Assembly: GCA_900314595.1 (NCBI GenBank)
Contig: OMVW01000001.1
Span: 124,001 to 188,000 of the forward strand
Length of the DNA stretch: 64,000 nt
Reading direction: 5' to 3'
Source: an uncultured Dialister sp.
Lineage (GTDB): Bacteria > Bacillota > Negativicutes > Veillonellales > Dialisteraceae
Below the pieces are notes generated by a model. That model was not told the origin of the DNA. It worked only from the letters and a program-made list of their open reading frames with translations, and did no database searches. A program made the position numbers and the translations under genes. Shown piece by piece: positions 32,270-40,964 of the stretch. The first letter of the stretch is position 1. Each line of letters begins with the position of its first letter.

Positions 32270-34741
32270 ATGAACGTTTCTTTAAAATGGCTTGGTACCC
32301 TGGTTGATATTAAAGGTCTGGATCCGGACGATATGGCAGAAACCCTAACTGTCGATGGGATTCCTGTAGAGCATGTAATTCATCCTGGCAGCGGAATTAA
32401 AGGTGTTGTCACAGGGAAAATTTTATCTGTTGAAAAGCATCCCGATGCAGATCATCTTCAGATCTGCCAGCTTGACGTAGGACAGGCAGAGCCAGTTCAG
32501 ATTGTTACCAGTGCCGGAAATGTCGCTGTTGGACAAATTGTTCCGGCAGCCTTGAACGGAGCTCATGTGCCTGCAGCTCATGATGCGAAGGTCCCTGGAG
32601 GGCTTCGTTATGGCGATATTAAAATCAAAGCAGGTAAACTCCGTGGTGTGAAATCAAACGGTATGATGTGTTCACTGGGTGAACTGGGGATGGATTCCAA
32701 TCTTTTCCCAGCCCTTAATAAAGAAGGCATTCTGATTCTCCCGGAAGATACGCCCGTAGGAATTGATATTCATAATCTTTATGATTTGGATGATATTGTT
32801 TATGAAATGGAATTGACTGCCAACAGGGCGGATTGCTTCAGCATGATCGGTATGGCTCTTGAAGTCGGTGCAATTTTTGAACGCAAGGTCAGCCTTCCGG
32901 AAATTAAAGTGAAAGAAGAGGGCGCACCAATTGAGGGTAGGGCTTCCGTCCATATCGAAGATCCCGCTTTCTGCAAACGGTTCTGCGGCAGACTTCTGGA
33001 AAATGTAAAAATCTGTCGTTCTCCGGAATGGATTGAAAACCGTCTCCGCAGCAACGGAATCAGACCAATTAATAATGTAGTCGATGCTGCTAACTATGTG
33101 ATGCTCGAAATCGGTCAGCCTCTTCATACTTATGATTATGACAAAGTGGCAGGTCATTCCCTGACATGTCGCCATGCTCATGAAGGAGAAAGTATTGTTA
33201 CTTTGGATGGGCAGACCAGAAACCTGAATCCATCGGACCTTGTTATTGCGGATGGTGAAGACAAAGCAGCCTGCGTAGCAGGGGTCATGGGTGGACTTGA
33301 TTCAGAAGTAACGGCAGATACAAAGAATGTTTTCCTGGAAGCTGCGGTTTTTGATTCTGCATCTATTAGAAGAACCTCCCGCCGTCTGGGCCTTCGTTCA
33401 GAAGCCTCCGGCCGTTATGAAAAGGGCATTAATCCGGCCAGATCCGAAATGGCTATTAACCGTATCTGTCAGCTTTTGGAAGATCAGGGAGCCTGCACCA
33501 CTGCGTCCGGAATGGTTGATGAATATCCGGTTAAGGCTGCTCCTCAAGTAATCAGGACAACCATTGATAAAATTAATGGTTATATTGGTGAACAGATTCC
33601 TGAAGAGAAGGTTGTCAGCATTCTGACTAATCTTTATTTTAAGGTTGAAAATGATCATGGGAATCTGACTGTCACTGTTCCGGATTTCCGCCTTGATATG
33701 GAAGGTATGCCGGATTTGGCTGAGGAAGTTGCACGCGTTTACGGGTATAAGAATATCCCGATTACTACTCCTTGGAGCGCTATTGCCAAAGGAAAAATGA
33801 CGGAAGAACAGGATGCGATTTTCCGTATCACTGACTGCCTCCTTGCTAATGGATTGTCTGAAGTCGTAAATTACAGCTTTATGGATAAAAAAGACCTGGA
33901 AAAACTGAATTTCCCTGTGGATCATAAGGTCTATAATGCGATTCCGATTATGAACCCGATTTCCGATGAATATCCCGATATGCGCACTACTCTGCTTCCG
34001 GGCCTCATGCATACACTGGTTTATAACCTGTCTCAGAAAAACGAAGAAGCAGCTTTTTTCGAAGCCGGACATGTTTACCAGCCTAAAGCATTGCCACTGA
34101 CTGAACTACCCTATGAATATGAACTGTTCTCCGGCCTTCTCTGTGGTTCACCGGAAGAAGCAGGCTATCCTAACGTACAAAGAAAGTATGATTTTTATGA
34201 TATTAAAGCTATCATGGAAAATGTACTCAAAACATTAAATGTGACAAATTATGAAATCCGCCGTTCTTCTTATCCGGTATTCCATCCCGGAATTTCTGCG
34301 GACTTTGTAAAAGATGGTCAGGTCCTGATGTCCTTTGGTGAAATGCATCCGGCTGTTCTCGATAAATGGGGAATCAAAAAAGATGTTTACGGATTTGTAA
34401 TATTCCTTCCACATCTGATGAAGTTTATCGATGAGACCATTGATTACAGAAAGATTCCGAAATTCCCGGCCTCTGAACGGGATTTGTCTCTGCTTGTTCC
34501 ATCAAGGTATTCCAACAATGACGTTATGGAAATCATTCGTCATTCTGCCGGTAAACACCTTGAAGTGCTTCGTCTCTTCGATCTTTATCAGGGCGAACAG
34601 GTTAAAGAGGGTTATAAGAGCATGGCCTTCAACCTGACTTTCCGCGCTGAAGACCGAACCCTCATTGATGGGGAAGTGGATAAGTGGATTGAACATATTG
34701 TGAAAGAACTCGGTAAGGCAGATATCGTTCTTCGCTCCTGA
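32270..34741 (+). CDS. pheT: Phenylalanyl-tRNA synthetase beta subunit
   Basis: An 823-residue beta subunit with an N-terminal tRNA-binding (EMAP-like) domain near residues 40-150, B3/B4 editing-type region (ENRLRSNGIRPINNVVDAANYV), B5 domain, a catalytic-like core and a C-terminal anticodon-binding (FDX-ACB) domain (FPASERDLSLLVPS). It forms the alpha2-beta2 enzyme with PheS, whose gene ends 19 bases upstream. Both are under the T-box. The gene is followed by a bidirectional terminator at 34783. Confidence 0.95.
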   Translation: MNVSLKWLGTLVDIKGLDPDDMAETLTVDGIPVEHVIHPGSGIKGVVTGKILSVEKHPDADHLQICQLDVGQAEPVQIVTSAGNVAVGQIVPAALNGAHVPAAHDAKVPGGLRYGDIKIKAGKLRGVKSNGMMCSLGELGMDSNLFPALNKEGILILPEDTPVGIDIHNLYDLDDIVYEMELTANRADCFSMIGMALEVGAIFERKVSLPEIKVKEEGAPIEGRASVHIEDPAFCKRFCGRLLENVKICRSPEWIENRLRSNGIRPINNVVDAANYVMLEIGQPLHTYDYDKVAGHSLTCRHAHEGESIVTLDGQTRNLNPSDLVIADGEDKAACVAGVMGGLDSEVTADTKNVFLEAAVFDSASIRRTSRRLGLRSEASGRYEKGINPARSEMAINRICQLLEDQGACTTASGMVDEYPVKAAPQVIRTTIDKINGYIGEQIPEEKVVSILTNLYFKVENDHGNLTVTVPDFRLDMEGMPDLAEEVARVYGYKNIPITTPWSAIAKGKMTEEQDAIFRITDCLLANGLSEVVNYSFMDKKDLEKLNFPVDHKVYNAIPIMNPISDEYPDMRTTLLPGLMHTLVYNLSQKNEEAAFFEAGHVYQPKALPLTELPYEYELFSGLLCGSPEEAGYPNVQRKYDFYDIKAIMENVLKTLNVTNYEIRRSSYPVFHPGISADFVKDGQVLMSFGEMHPAVLDKWGIKKDVYGFVIFLPHLMKFIDETIDYRKIPKFPASERDLSLLVPSRYSNNDVMEIIRHSAGKHLEVLRLFDLYQGEQVKEGYKSMAFNLTFRAEDRTLIDGEVDKWIEHIVKELGKADIVLRS

Positions 34742-34782
34742 TTCCATTATCCTTTATAATGGTATGTGCATATTCATGAAAT

Positions 34783-34827
34783 AAAAGACTCTCTATTTCC
34801 ATGTTGAATGGAAATAGAGAGTCTTTT
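34783..34827. terminator. Bidirectional terminator between pheT and the SpeD-fold gene
   Basis: Perfect 20-base arms (34783-34802 and 34808-34827) with a five-base loop, an A-tract on one flank and a T-tract on the other. It serves pheT on + and the SpeD-like gene on -. Confidence 0.9.
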
Positions 34828-34845
34828 TTCATAAAAAGGATTAAT

Positions 34846-35340
34846 TCACTCTGGTCCGAGGGTGTCCCGCTTATCGGTCTTATGGCGCATGAAGTTGGCA
34901 ACTTTCTGGCCGGCATTTTTCATCTGCTGCCCGGTATTTTTAAATTTATGAAGGGCCGTCGATCTGGATTTTATCGATGGTTTCATATCCGGGTTGATAT
35001 TGCCTCTTTTAACAGAAGTTGCTCTTATTTTTTCCGGATGCAGTGTTGCCCGTAATACTGACATAGTACGGGATGGAATTAAATCGGTACTGAAACTATA
35101 AATATCAACAGCAGCGAACCCAATTAGTGGATATGCATGAATACAGACATGGGATTTGACTCCGTAGGCTGCCGCAATAATTTCTTCTGTTTCTTCATGA
35201 TAAAAAGTATCATTAATCGTCATACCAATCTTTTCTGTGGAATCTTCCAGCACGTGAAGTATGTTTTCCGAAGAACTTATTTCATCAGCTCTACAATTAT
35301 AACAGTCAATCAGTAAATGTTTTCCTATATAATTATCCAT
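34846..35340 (-). CDS. SpeD-fold (AdoMet decarboxylase-like) protein lacking catalytic residues
   Basis: A 164-residue protein whose first ~115 residues align without gaps to class 1b S-adenosylmethionine decarboxylase proenzymes: GKHLLIDCYNC at the N-terminus, VKSHVCIHAYP and AVDIYSF in the middle, and a KRGNINPDMKP-like end. By Thermotoga numbering it keeps Ser63 (pyruvoyl precursor) and His68 (processing), but Glu62 is Lys, Cys83 is Phe and Ser55 is Ile. A basic tail of about 45 residues follows. It is unlikely to decarboxylate AdoMet by the known mechanism, and no speE is adjacent. The function may be altered or non-enzymatic. AAGAGGT precedes the ATG. Confidence 0.75.
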   Translation of the reverse strand: MDNYIGKHLLIDCYNCRADEISSSENILHVLEDSTEKIGMTINDTFYHEETEEIIAAAYGVKSHVCIHAYPLIGFAAVDIYSFSTDLIPSRTMSVLRATLHPEKIRATSVKRGNINPDMKPSIKSRSTALHKFKNTGQQMKNAGQKVANFMRHKTDKRDTLGPE

Positions 35341-35514
35341 TCCGAATACCTCTTAAAAAATCTGTTTTTTAAATTATATCAGATATTGCATGTTTTATGC
35401 AGTCATTACTTTAAAATATATCATATTTAAAATGCTTGTACTTTGATTATCTATTGACTATTTCTGGTATTAGTAATCAGTATAAAGATTGTACTTATTT
35501 TTATGCAATAAAAT

Positions 35515-35543
35515 TTGACCTTATACGAAAAATGCTATAAAAT
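35515..35543 (+). promoter_or_regulatory. argR: Promoter of argR-recN
   Basis: TTGACC (35515-35520) and TAAAAT (35538-35543) are 17 bases apart, about 105 bases before argR. The rest of 35341-35647 is AT-rich with no gene or clear operator. Confidence 0.6.
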
Positions 35544-35647
35544 TTAATAAATATACAACTTGATCCAATCATTTTGAAAGTCTGTCAATTAAAAAGAATC
35601 AGCTTGATTTTATTACGGATCCTTGAATGCAGGGAAGGAGAATTCTG

Positions 35648-36103
35648 ATGAAAAGATATAGAATTATGAAAATAAAAGAAATTGTACAAAATCAGATTAT
35701 TGAAACTCAGGAAGATCTTGCAGAAGCTCTAAAAAAAGAGGGGATTATCGTTACACAGGCCACTGTTTCCAGAGACATAAAAGATCTTATGCTTGTGAAA
35801 ACGCCCTACAAGGATGGTCATTACCGCTATGCATTGTCCAGTGAAAAGGAGAGCGTTATGTCCAAGAGTCATACGGCTATTTTGTTTCAGGAAGCGGTTG
35901 TTAAAATAGATTCGGCAATGAACCTTGTCGTTCTTCATACTATTCCCGGCTCTGCTTCATCGGTCGCTTTTGCAATAGACCATTCAAAAAATGAGGAAAT
36001 CATTGGTACTCTGGCTGGGGATGACACGGTTCTTGTCATATTAAAAAAACCTGAGGATGTACCGGTACTTTTAAATCATATTCAGGGTATGCTGAAAACT
36101 TGA
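35648..36103 (+). CDS. argR: Arginine repressor ArgR/AhrC
   Basis: A 151-residue ArgR. The N-terminal winged helix has IIETQEDLAEAL and TQATVSRDIKDL (recognition helix), and the C-terminal hexamerisation and arginine-binding domain has TIPGSASSVAFAID and GTLAGDDTVLVI. GGAAGGAG (35633-35640) is seven bases before ATG 35648; an upstream ATG at 35627 precedes that site and is rejected. The pairing with recN downstream is common in Firmicutes (ahrC-recN). It represses arginine biosynthesis and may activate catabolism. Confidence 0.94.
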   Translation: MKRYRIMKIKEIVQNQIIETQEDLAEALKKEGIIVTQATVSRDIKDLMLVKTPYKDGHYRYALSSEKESVMSKSHTAILFQEAVVKIDSAMNLVVLHTIPGSASSVAFAIDHSKNEEIIGTLAGDDTVLVILKKPEDVPVLLNHIQGMLKT

Positions 36104-36116
36104 GGCAGGTGCTATT

Positions 36117-37781
36117 ATGCTGCAGAGCCTTCATATTGTGAATTTTGCAATTATAGAAGATACGGTTATAGATTTTGGCAGGGGAGTTACCGTATTTACC
36201 GGTGAAACCGGTGCCGGAAAGTCTATTCTTATTGATGCGCTTGCCGTATTAACCGGACGTCGGGCGAAAACGGATCTAATTAGAACGGGTTCAGACTTTT
36301 TTAAAGTAGAAGGTATTTTTGAAGTGGATCCTTCCTTGACAGACAATTTGAAAGAGGAAGGCATTGATTCTGAAGATGGACAGGTGATAATTTCAAGAAA
36401 ACTAAATCGTTCAGGTCGTGGTGTTTGTACAATAAACGGCAGTTTCTGCACTGTAAAACAGCTTCAGCGTATTGGTAAGCTTTTAATTCGACTGCATGAG
36501 CAGAATGATAATATGGAACTCCTGTCCATACCATTTTGCGAAAGAATGGTTGATTCAGCAACCCCAGAAGTTGTCAGAGCATATAATGATTATCGCAATG
36601 TATATGAGGAATGGAAGAACTTAAAAGATACATTAGAAGGTTATGATCAGAAGAAACAGGAGAGAGAAAGAAGACTTGACGTTCTGGAATGGGAACTGAA
36701 TCAGATTTCTTCGGCCAATCTATATAAAGGAGAAGATGAGGAAGTCAGTAAAAAGCTTTCTGTATTGCAGAATCATGAGAAGATAATACGTTCAGTGCAT
36801 AATGCGCTGAATATGATTATGGAAGAAGGAGGGCTCCAGGATCTTATAGCCAGAGCGGAAAGGGAAATATCTGGTGTTGTTCGTTTCGATAGTACTTTGA
36901 ACAGTAGTCTGGAATCCATACATTCCGCTTCCTATTCTCTTGAAGATGCGGTAAGCAGCTTGGAGTCATATGTTGCAGAGTCTGATTTCTCAGAAGAAGA
37001 ACTGAATCTCCTTCAGGATAGAAATGAGATTATACAGGAACTTAAAAGGAAGTATGGCCCTGAACTTTCTGATGTGCTGGCTTATGAGAAGAAAGCACAG
37101 GATGAATATGATTCTTTAAAAGAACTGATTTTTGATAATGACTCACTGGTCCAAAAGTATGGCCAGCTTACAGTCGAGGCCATGAATAAATCCAATATAC
37201 TGAACAAAGTCAGAAAAGATGCAGCACAAGTGATTCTTTATAAAATTATCCATTTTCTAAAAGATATGGGTATGGAAAATGCCCGGATGGATCTTCATCT
37301 GATTCCTCCAGATTCACCTTCGCCTAATGGTGCAAAGGAAATGGAATTTTATTTTTCTGCAAATACCGGTGAGCCATTGAGGAGTATGAGAGATACGGCT
37401 TCAGGAGGCGAAATTTCCAGGATAGCTTTGGCAATTGAAATCGTCATTTCAAAACTTCTCTGCCAGCAGACTCTTATATTTGATGAGATTGACGTTGGAA
37501 TCAGCGGCAGGGTGGGACTTCAGGTGGCAAAGAAAATTGCCCTTTTATCCCATGACATTCAGGTTCTTTGCATTACCCATCTGCCGCAGACTGCCTGTGC
37601 TGCAGACAGGCATTATAAAATCGTCAAGTCTGTTACCAATGGCAGAACTGCCACCAGGGCAGTATTGCTTAATGAACAGGAACATATTGCTGATATAGCC
37701 CTTATGATATCCGGCAGTACATCATCCACAAGTGCTTTTGAATCTGCCCTTGAAATGAAGAACAAAGTTAAATCTCTGTAA
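36117..37781 (+). CDS. recN: DNA repair protein RecN
   Basis: A 554-residue SMC-like ATPase with Walker A GETGAGKS (29-36), a coiled-coil middle (about residues 150-370), the signature-like TASGGEISR motif and Walker B LIFDEIDVGISG. It acts in double-strand-break repair. The gene starts 13 bases after argR and is followed by a perfect bidirectional hairpin. Length is standard. Confidence 0.94.
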   Translation: MLQSLHIVNFAIIEDTVIDFGRGVTVFTGETGAGKSILIDALAVLTGRRAKTDLIRTGSDFFKVEGIFEVDPSLTDNLKEEGIDSEDGQVIISRKLNRSGRGVCTINGSFCTVKQLQRIGKLLIRLHEQNDNMELLSIPFCERMVDSATPEVVRAYNDYRNVYEEWKNLKDTLEGYDQKKQERERRLDVLEWELNQISSANLYKGEDEEVSKKLSVLQNHEKIIRSVHNALNMIMEEGGLQDLIARAEREISGVVRFDSTLNSSLESIHSASYSLEDAVSSLESYVAESDFSEEELNLLQDRNEIIQELKRKYGPELSDVLAYEKKAQDEYDSLKELIFDNDSLVQKYGQLTVEAMNKSNILNKVRKDAAQVILYKIIHFLKDMGMENARMDLHLIPPDSPSPNGAKEMEFYFSANTGEPLRSMRDTASGGEISRIALAIEIVISKLLCQQTLIFDEIDVGISGRVGLQVAKKIALLSHDIQVLCITHLPQTACAADRHYKIVKSVTNGRTATRAVLLNEQEHIADIALMISGSTSSTSAFESALEMKNKVKSL

Positions 37782-37809
37782 ATGCATTTAAGCATATATT
37801 TGTGAAAAT

Positions 37810-37845
37810 CAAAAAGCATCGAAGCAGCCGCTTCGATGCTTTTTG
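37810..37845. terminator. Bidirectional terminator between recN and DUF4127 gene
   Basis: Perfect 16-base arms (37810-37825 and 37830-37845) around an AGCC loop, with A5/T5 ends. It lies between convergent genes. Confidence 0.9.
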
Positions 37846-37880
37846 AGACAGCAAAGGATTTCAGAGGTTTTTAAAACCTG

Positions 37881-39614
37881 TTACTTATTAACAAAAATTG
37901 TTGAGATATCTGCTGATTCCCCGGAGGATGTATTATCTGCCTCGTTTTTAGATGGGGAATTATTTTTCCTGGCGGCTGCTTTTGCTTTTTTTGCTGCTTC
38001 CAGAGCTTCGCGTGCCGCTTTTTCTTCTGCGATTTTCTGCTTGATGGCCCGTGTCTGATAAACGGGATATCTTGGAGAAGGAGATACAAGTGCATTGATT
38101 TCAAAGAGGCGGTTCCACGGGAATTCAGCGGATATAGTGGCAGGATTAAGACCTATTTTTTTCGCTGCAAATTCCTGTATTTCTGCGACCATTTCTTCTT
38201 TAATTTCAGGGGTAGGAACCATGTTGTCCGTTTCTTTTTCTGTGATTCTGGCTATATTTTTGCGAACATTTGCCTGATAAGCCCAATTATCGATATATTG
38301 TTCTGTAAGCATATTTTTATGATTTTCTTTTGACATTTCAGGTGCAAGAATTGCTTGTGCAATAGCATAGCCAATTGTATTGGAAGCAGTATTCCAGCCA
38401 TTGTATGCAGTGACTTTATACAGAAGATCATCCTTGCTCAGAAGGTTCATAAGTGTATTGTCTGAGCCATTAGCGAAATATACATCCACGATAGATACAG
38501 GGACGTCCCTCTCTGTAATATTTTTGATTTCGCTTACAAAATCGGTGGTACTCTGTTTCAGCATTCCAAAATTATTGAATTGCCCGGACTCACCGGTAGA
38601 ACTGATTGGCGTGTTGACTGCCAGTACAATGTCAGGAATATTTTTGCCTGCCATGGTTCCCCCTGCGGCGGTGATGTGCTCCCTGATTGTTTTTCCTATA
38701 GGCTGGCTTTCATAGCTTGGTACAGTATCTTCTGCGCGTCCCAGAGGATAGATAACGGAGAAAGTTGGCTTTAGTTTTTTTTCATCATTGTGGTATCGGG
38801 CAATTAAAAGTAATGCCAGCTGGTCAGCCCCGGGGAAGGAACCGTATTTCGTTTTCGGAAGTTTATTTGCATCGATAGAAAGATATCTGTATTCAAGGGA
38901 GGATTGTGAATTTTTACTGTTATCGTCATGACCTTCACAGAAATAGGTAAAAACTCCATCCCGTGTATCTTTGATAAGCATACGATTAATAGTATTGTTT
39001 TTGGTCCGACGTTTAAACCAGTCCTGTAGATACTCGGACGGTATCGACAATTTGAGGGATAGGAGTTCTCCTGCTTCATCCGTGGTAATATTGCCGCTAT
39101 CCATCTTGTCCTGTAGACCGGAAAGCCGGTAGATATCGTTTCCATATTTACTGTAGTAGTAAGGCTCTACTCCGCTTTTGGAAGCATAGGGGGTACGCAT
39201 GATGGTACCGAAGCCGTAAATTGGGACTTTAGGGAATCGGGCGTGAAGCTGCCTTATTTTATTTTCTCTTGCCATTAATATTGAAAGAGCTTCATTATGT
39301 TTCCGGGAGTCTACAAGACCACCGTAGATAAGGGAATCAGTAGAAATAATGGCAGCATCAGCCTGGTCCATATTGCGAATGAGCCAATTCCAGATCTGGT
39401 CAGGATACCCCCGATAATTTTTACCGGATAAAAACGCCCTCGGGGGTGTTAAAATGGTATATCCGGCTTTTTCCGCAGTGGATACAGTGTAATCAAAACT
39501 GACAGGGCGGTCATCCTGAGGTACCAGCAGGATTGTTTTTGCTTCTATATTTGAATACAGTCCGGATAAGATGGCTGTTAACGCTAAAGCAAGAACTTTT
39601 TTATGATTTATCAA
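37881..39614 (-). CDS. DUF4127 family exported protein
   Basis: A 577-residue protein with a likely signal peptide (residues 1-25, ending NIEAKT), then TILLVPQDDRPVSFDY, which is the DUF4127 opening motif, followed by STDSLIYGGLVDSR and later VALAVNTP-like residues. The family is found in Firmicutes and its function is unknown to my knowledge. The start is TTG 39614, six bases after AGGAGGT. The C-terminus has a charged Lys/Ala/Glu-rich helix (about residues 525-550) and a Ser/Asn-rich end. It lies downstream of the tRNA-Ser terminator on the same strand. Confidence 0.82.
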   Translation of the reverse strand: MINHKKVLALALTAILSGLYSNIEAKTILLVPQDDRPVSFDYTVSTAEKAGYTILTPPRAFLSGKNYRGYPDQIWNWLIRNMDQADAAIISTDSLIYGGLVDSRKHNEALSILMARENKIRQLHARFPKVPIYGFGTIMRTPYASKSGVEPYYYSKYGNDIYRLSGLQDKMDSGNITTDEAGELLSLKLSIPSEYLQDWFKRRTKNNTINRMLIKDTRDGVFTYFCEGHDDNSKNSQSSLEYRYLSIDANKLPKTKYGSFPGADQLALLLIARYHNDEKKLKPTFSVIYPLGRAEDTVPSYESQPIGKTIREHITAAGGTMAGKNIPDIVLAVNTPISSTGESGQFNNFGMLKQSTTDFVSEIKNITERDVPVSIVDVYFANGSDNTLMNLLSKDDLLYKVTAYNGWNTASNTIGYAIAQAILAPEMSKENHKNMLTEQYIDNWAYQANVRKNIARITEKETDNMVPTPEIKEEMVAEIQEFAAKKIGLNPATISAEFPWNRLFEINALVSPSPRYPVYQTRAIKQKIAEEKAAREALEAAKKAKAAARKNNSPSKNEADNTSSGESADISTIFVNK

Positions 39615-39654
39615 TTAAATACCTCCTGTAAACTCAGCCTGAAGGTTTTTGAAT

Positions 39655-39682
39655 AAAATAAAAAAGCACCCGAACAGGTGCT
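39655..39682 (-). terminator. Terminator after tRNA-Ser
   Basis: On the minus strand AGCACC, a six-base loop and GGTGCT (39682-39665), then a T-run. It lies just beyond the encoded CCA end. Confidence 0.85.
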
Positions 39683-39689
39683 GTGTTTT

Positions 39690-39778
39690 TGGCGGAGCAG
39701 GTGGGATTCGAACCCACGGGCCCCTGAGGGCTAACGGATTTCGAGTCCGCCTCGTTATGACCGCTTCGATACTGCTCC
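39690..39778 (-). tRNA. tRNA-Ser(CGA)
   Basis: On the minus strand the acceptor arms GGAGCAG and CTGCTCC pair, and the anticodon loop CTCGAAA gives anticodon CGA, reading UCG (Ser). A long variable arm (TTAGCCCTCAGGGGCCC region) and a T loop GTTCGAATC are present, as expected for serine. The CCA end is encoded. The gene begins 11 bases after the tadA stop, so it is probably released from a tadA transcript and ends at the following hairpin. Confidence 0.95.
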
Positions 39779-39789
39779 TGATTCGCTCT

Positions 39790-40239
39790 TCATGCCCGCT
39801 TTTCAATAAAGAAATTATCCAGTATATTCCGACATTGCTGTTCCAGAATACCTGTGGATACATCTATATGATGGTTCAGAATATCAGTTTTGTGAATATG
39901 GAACCTGGATTGAATGGCACCGTATTGTTCATTGCCTGCTCCGTAAACCAAACGACTTATTCTGGCATTCAGCAGTGCACCGGCGCACATTGGGCATGGC
40001 TCTATGGTAACATAAAGGACTGCCCTCGTCAAACGCCACGAACCCAGGAACTCTGCAGCTTTTCTAAGTACGAGTATTTCTGCATGAGCGGTGGGATCAT
40101 TATTCTGCTCTTTACGATTGTGATCAGAAGCTATAATTACATCATTCCACACAAGAACGGCACCAATAGGAATTTCATTTTCTCTTGCTGCGATTTTTGC
40201 TTCAATTACAGCCAGTTTCATATAATCTATATCATTCAA
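39790..40239 (-). CDS. tadA: tRNA-specific adenosine deaminase TadA
   Basis: A 149-residue zinc deaminase with HAE (His52, Glu54) and PCPMC (Cys82, Cys85), the zinc and proton-shuttle residues. It makes inosine at position 34 of tRNA-Arg(ACG). The start is TTG 40239, which gives the family N-terminus DIDYMKLAVIEA; AAGGAT lies upstream. It is immediately upstream of tRNA-Ser(CGA) on the same strand. Confidence 0.93.
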   Translation of the reverse strand: MNDIDYMKLAVIEAKIAARENEIPIGAVLVWNDVIIASDHNRKEQNNDPTAHAEILVLRKAAEFLGSWRLTRAVLYVTIEPCPMCAGALLNARISRLVYGAGNEQYGAIQSRFHIHKTDILNHHIDVSTGILEQQCRNILDNFFIEKRA

Positions 40240-40288
40240 TTTTATTATCCTTTATGGGAAGTAACAGAATTTATCTTTTTATAAGGTT

Positions 40289-40317
40289 AACATAAATATA
40301 GTGGAAATTAAAGTCAA
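40289..40317 (-). promoter_or_regulatory. tadA: Promoter of tadA-tRNA-Ser
   Basis: On the minus strand TTGACT (40317-40312) and TATGTT (40294-40289) are 17 bases apart, about 50 bases before the tadA start. Confidence 0.65.
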
Positions 40318-40330
40318 AGCAGGTTAAAAT
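40302..40330 (+). promoter_or_regulatory. Candidate promoter of the hypothetical gene at 40370
   Basis: TGGAAA (40302-40307) and TAAAAT (40325-40330) are 17 bases apart. It overlaps the divergent tadA promoter, so the two may compete. Confidence 0.45.
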
Positions 40331-40369
40331 AATAATAGTTATTTTGAGTTATTCAGAAAGGTGACAAAT

Positions 40370-40816
40370 ATGGCAGAAGAAAAAAGAGTAAATCTTAAAG
40401 CACAGAAATTTGAACAGTATACCAAAGCTAATAAACTGGATTACTTTGTAAAAAATCCGGTTCATGATGAAGCTGATACAGTTGTGTTCCAATCTCAAAT
40501 TCAGGTAGAAGGCCAGAGGATTCCTATGGGAATTATTACGGACAGCACAATCTACACGATTATCCGCGTTCAGGTGGGAAGCGGACTTGTCAAGGAAAGC
40601 AATAAGAATGAATTTCTTGAATATCTGAACGCCCTTAACAGAAGTTATAAAGTATTTAAATATGTGGCAGCGGATGATGGCTCCGTTTTTCTGGATGCCT
40701 GCCTGCCAAGCACCAACGAAAGCTTCGATCCTGAGATTGTTCGTGTAGTACTTGATGTGGTTGTAGATCATTTAAATAGTGAATACAAGAACATTATGAA
40801 GAAGGCCTGGGTCTAA
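40370..40816 (+). CDS. Hypothetical protein, possibly YbjN-like fold
   Basis: A 148-residue soluble protein with no signal or membrane segment. I do not recognise a close family. The order of strands and helices (FVKNPVHDEADTVVFQ, then IPMGIITDSTIYTIIRVQ, then a C-terminal helix FDPEIVRVVLDVVVDHL) resembles YbjN or type III chaperone-like folds, but that is a fold-level guess. AAAGG is eight bases before ATG 40370. It is flanked by its own candidate promoter and a long hairpin, so it is probably monocistronic. Confidence 0.7.
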   Translation: MAEEKRVNLKAQKFEQYTKANKLDYFVKNPVHDEADTVVFQSQIQVEGQRIPMGIITDSTIYTIIRVQVGSGLVKESNKNEFLEYLNALNRSYKVFKYVAADDGSVFLDACLPSTNESFDPEIVRVVLDVVVDHLNSEYKNIMKKAWV

Positions 40817-40883
40817 TTTCTAACAGATTTGGCCAGATAATTCAGTGTTTAGCTTCATCAGATTGAATTAAAATAAACAGGTT

Positions 40884-40964
40884 AAACCTCCGGTAATACT
40901 GAATCGGATAAAGCAATTTTAGGTTGATTTATCAATTCAGATATACTTGGAGGTTTTTATTTTT
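40884..40964 (+). terminator. Long structured terminator after the hypothetical gene
   Basis: AAACCTCC (40884-40891) pairs with GGAGGTTT (40949-40956) and a T-rich tail follows. Inside, CTGAAT pairs with ATTCAG and GATAAA with TTTATC. The roughly 73-base hairpin is much longer than a simple terminator. Confidence 0.6.

Noticed and set aside
33398..34072. A 224-codon open frame on - antisense to pheT
   Set aside because: It lies within the conserved pheT core, with no ribosome site or recognisable motif.
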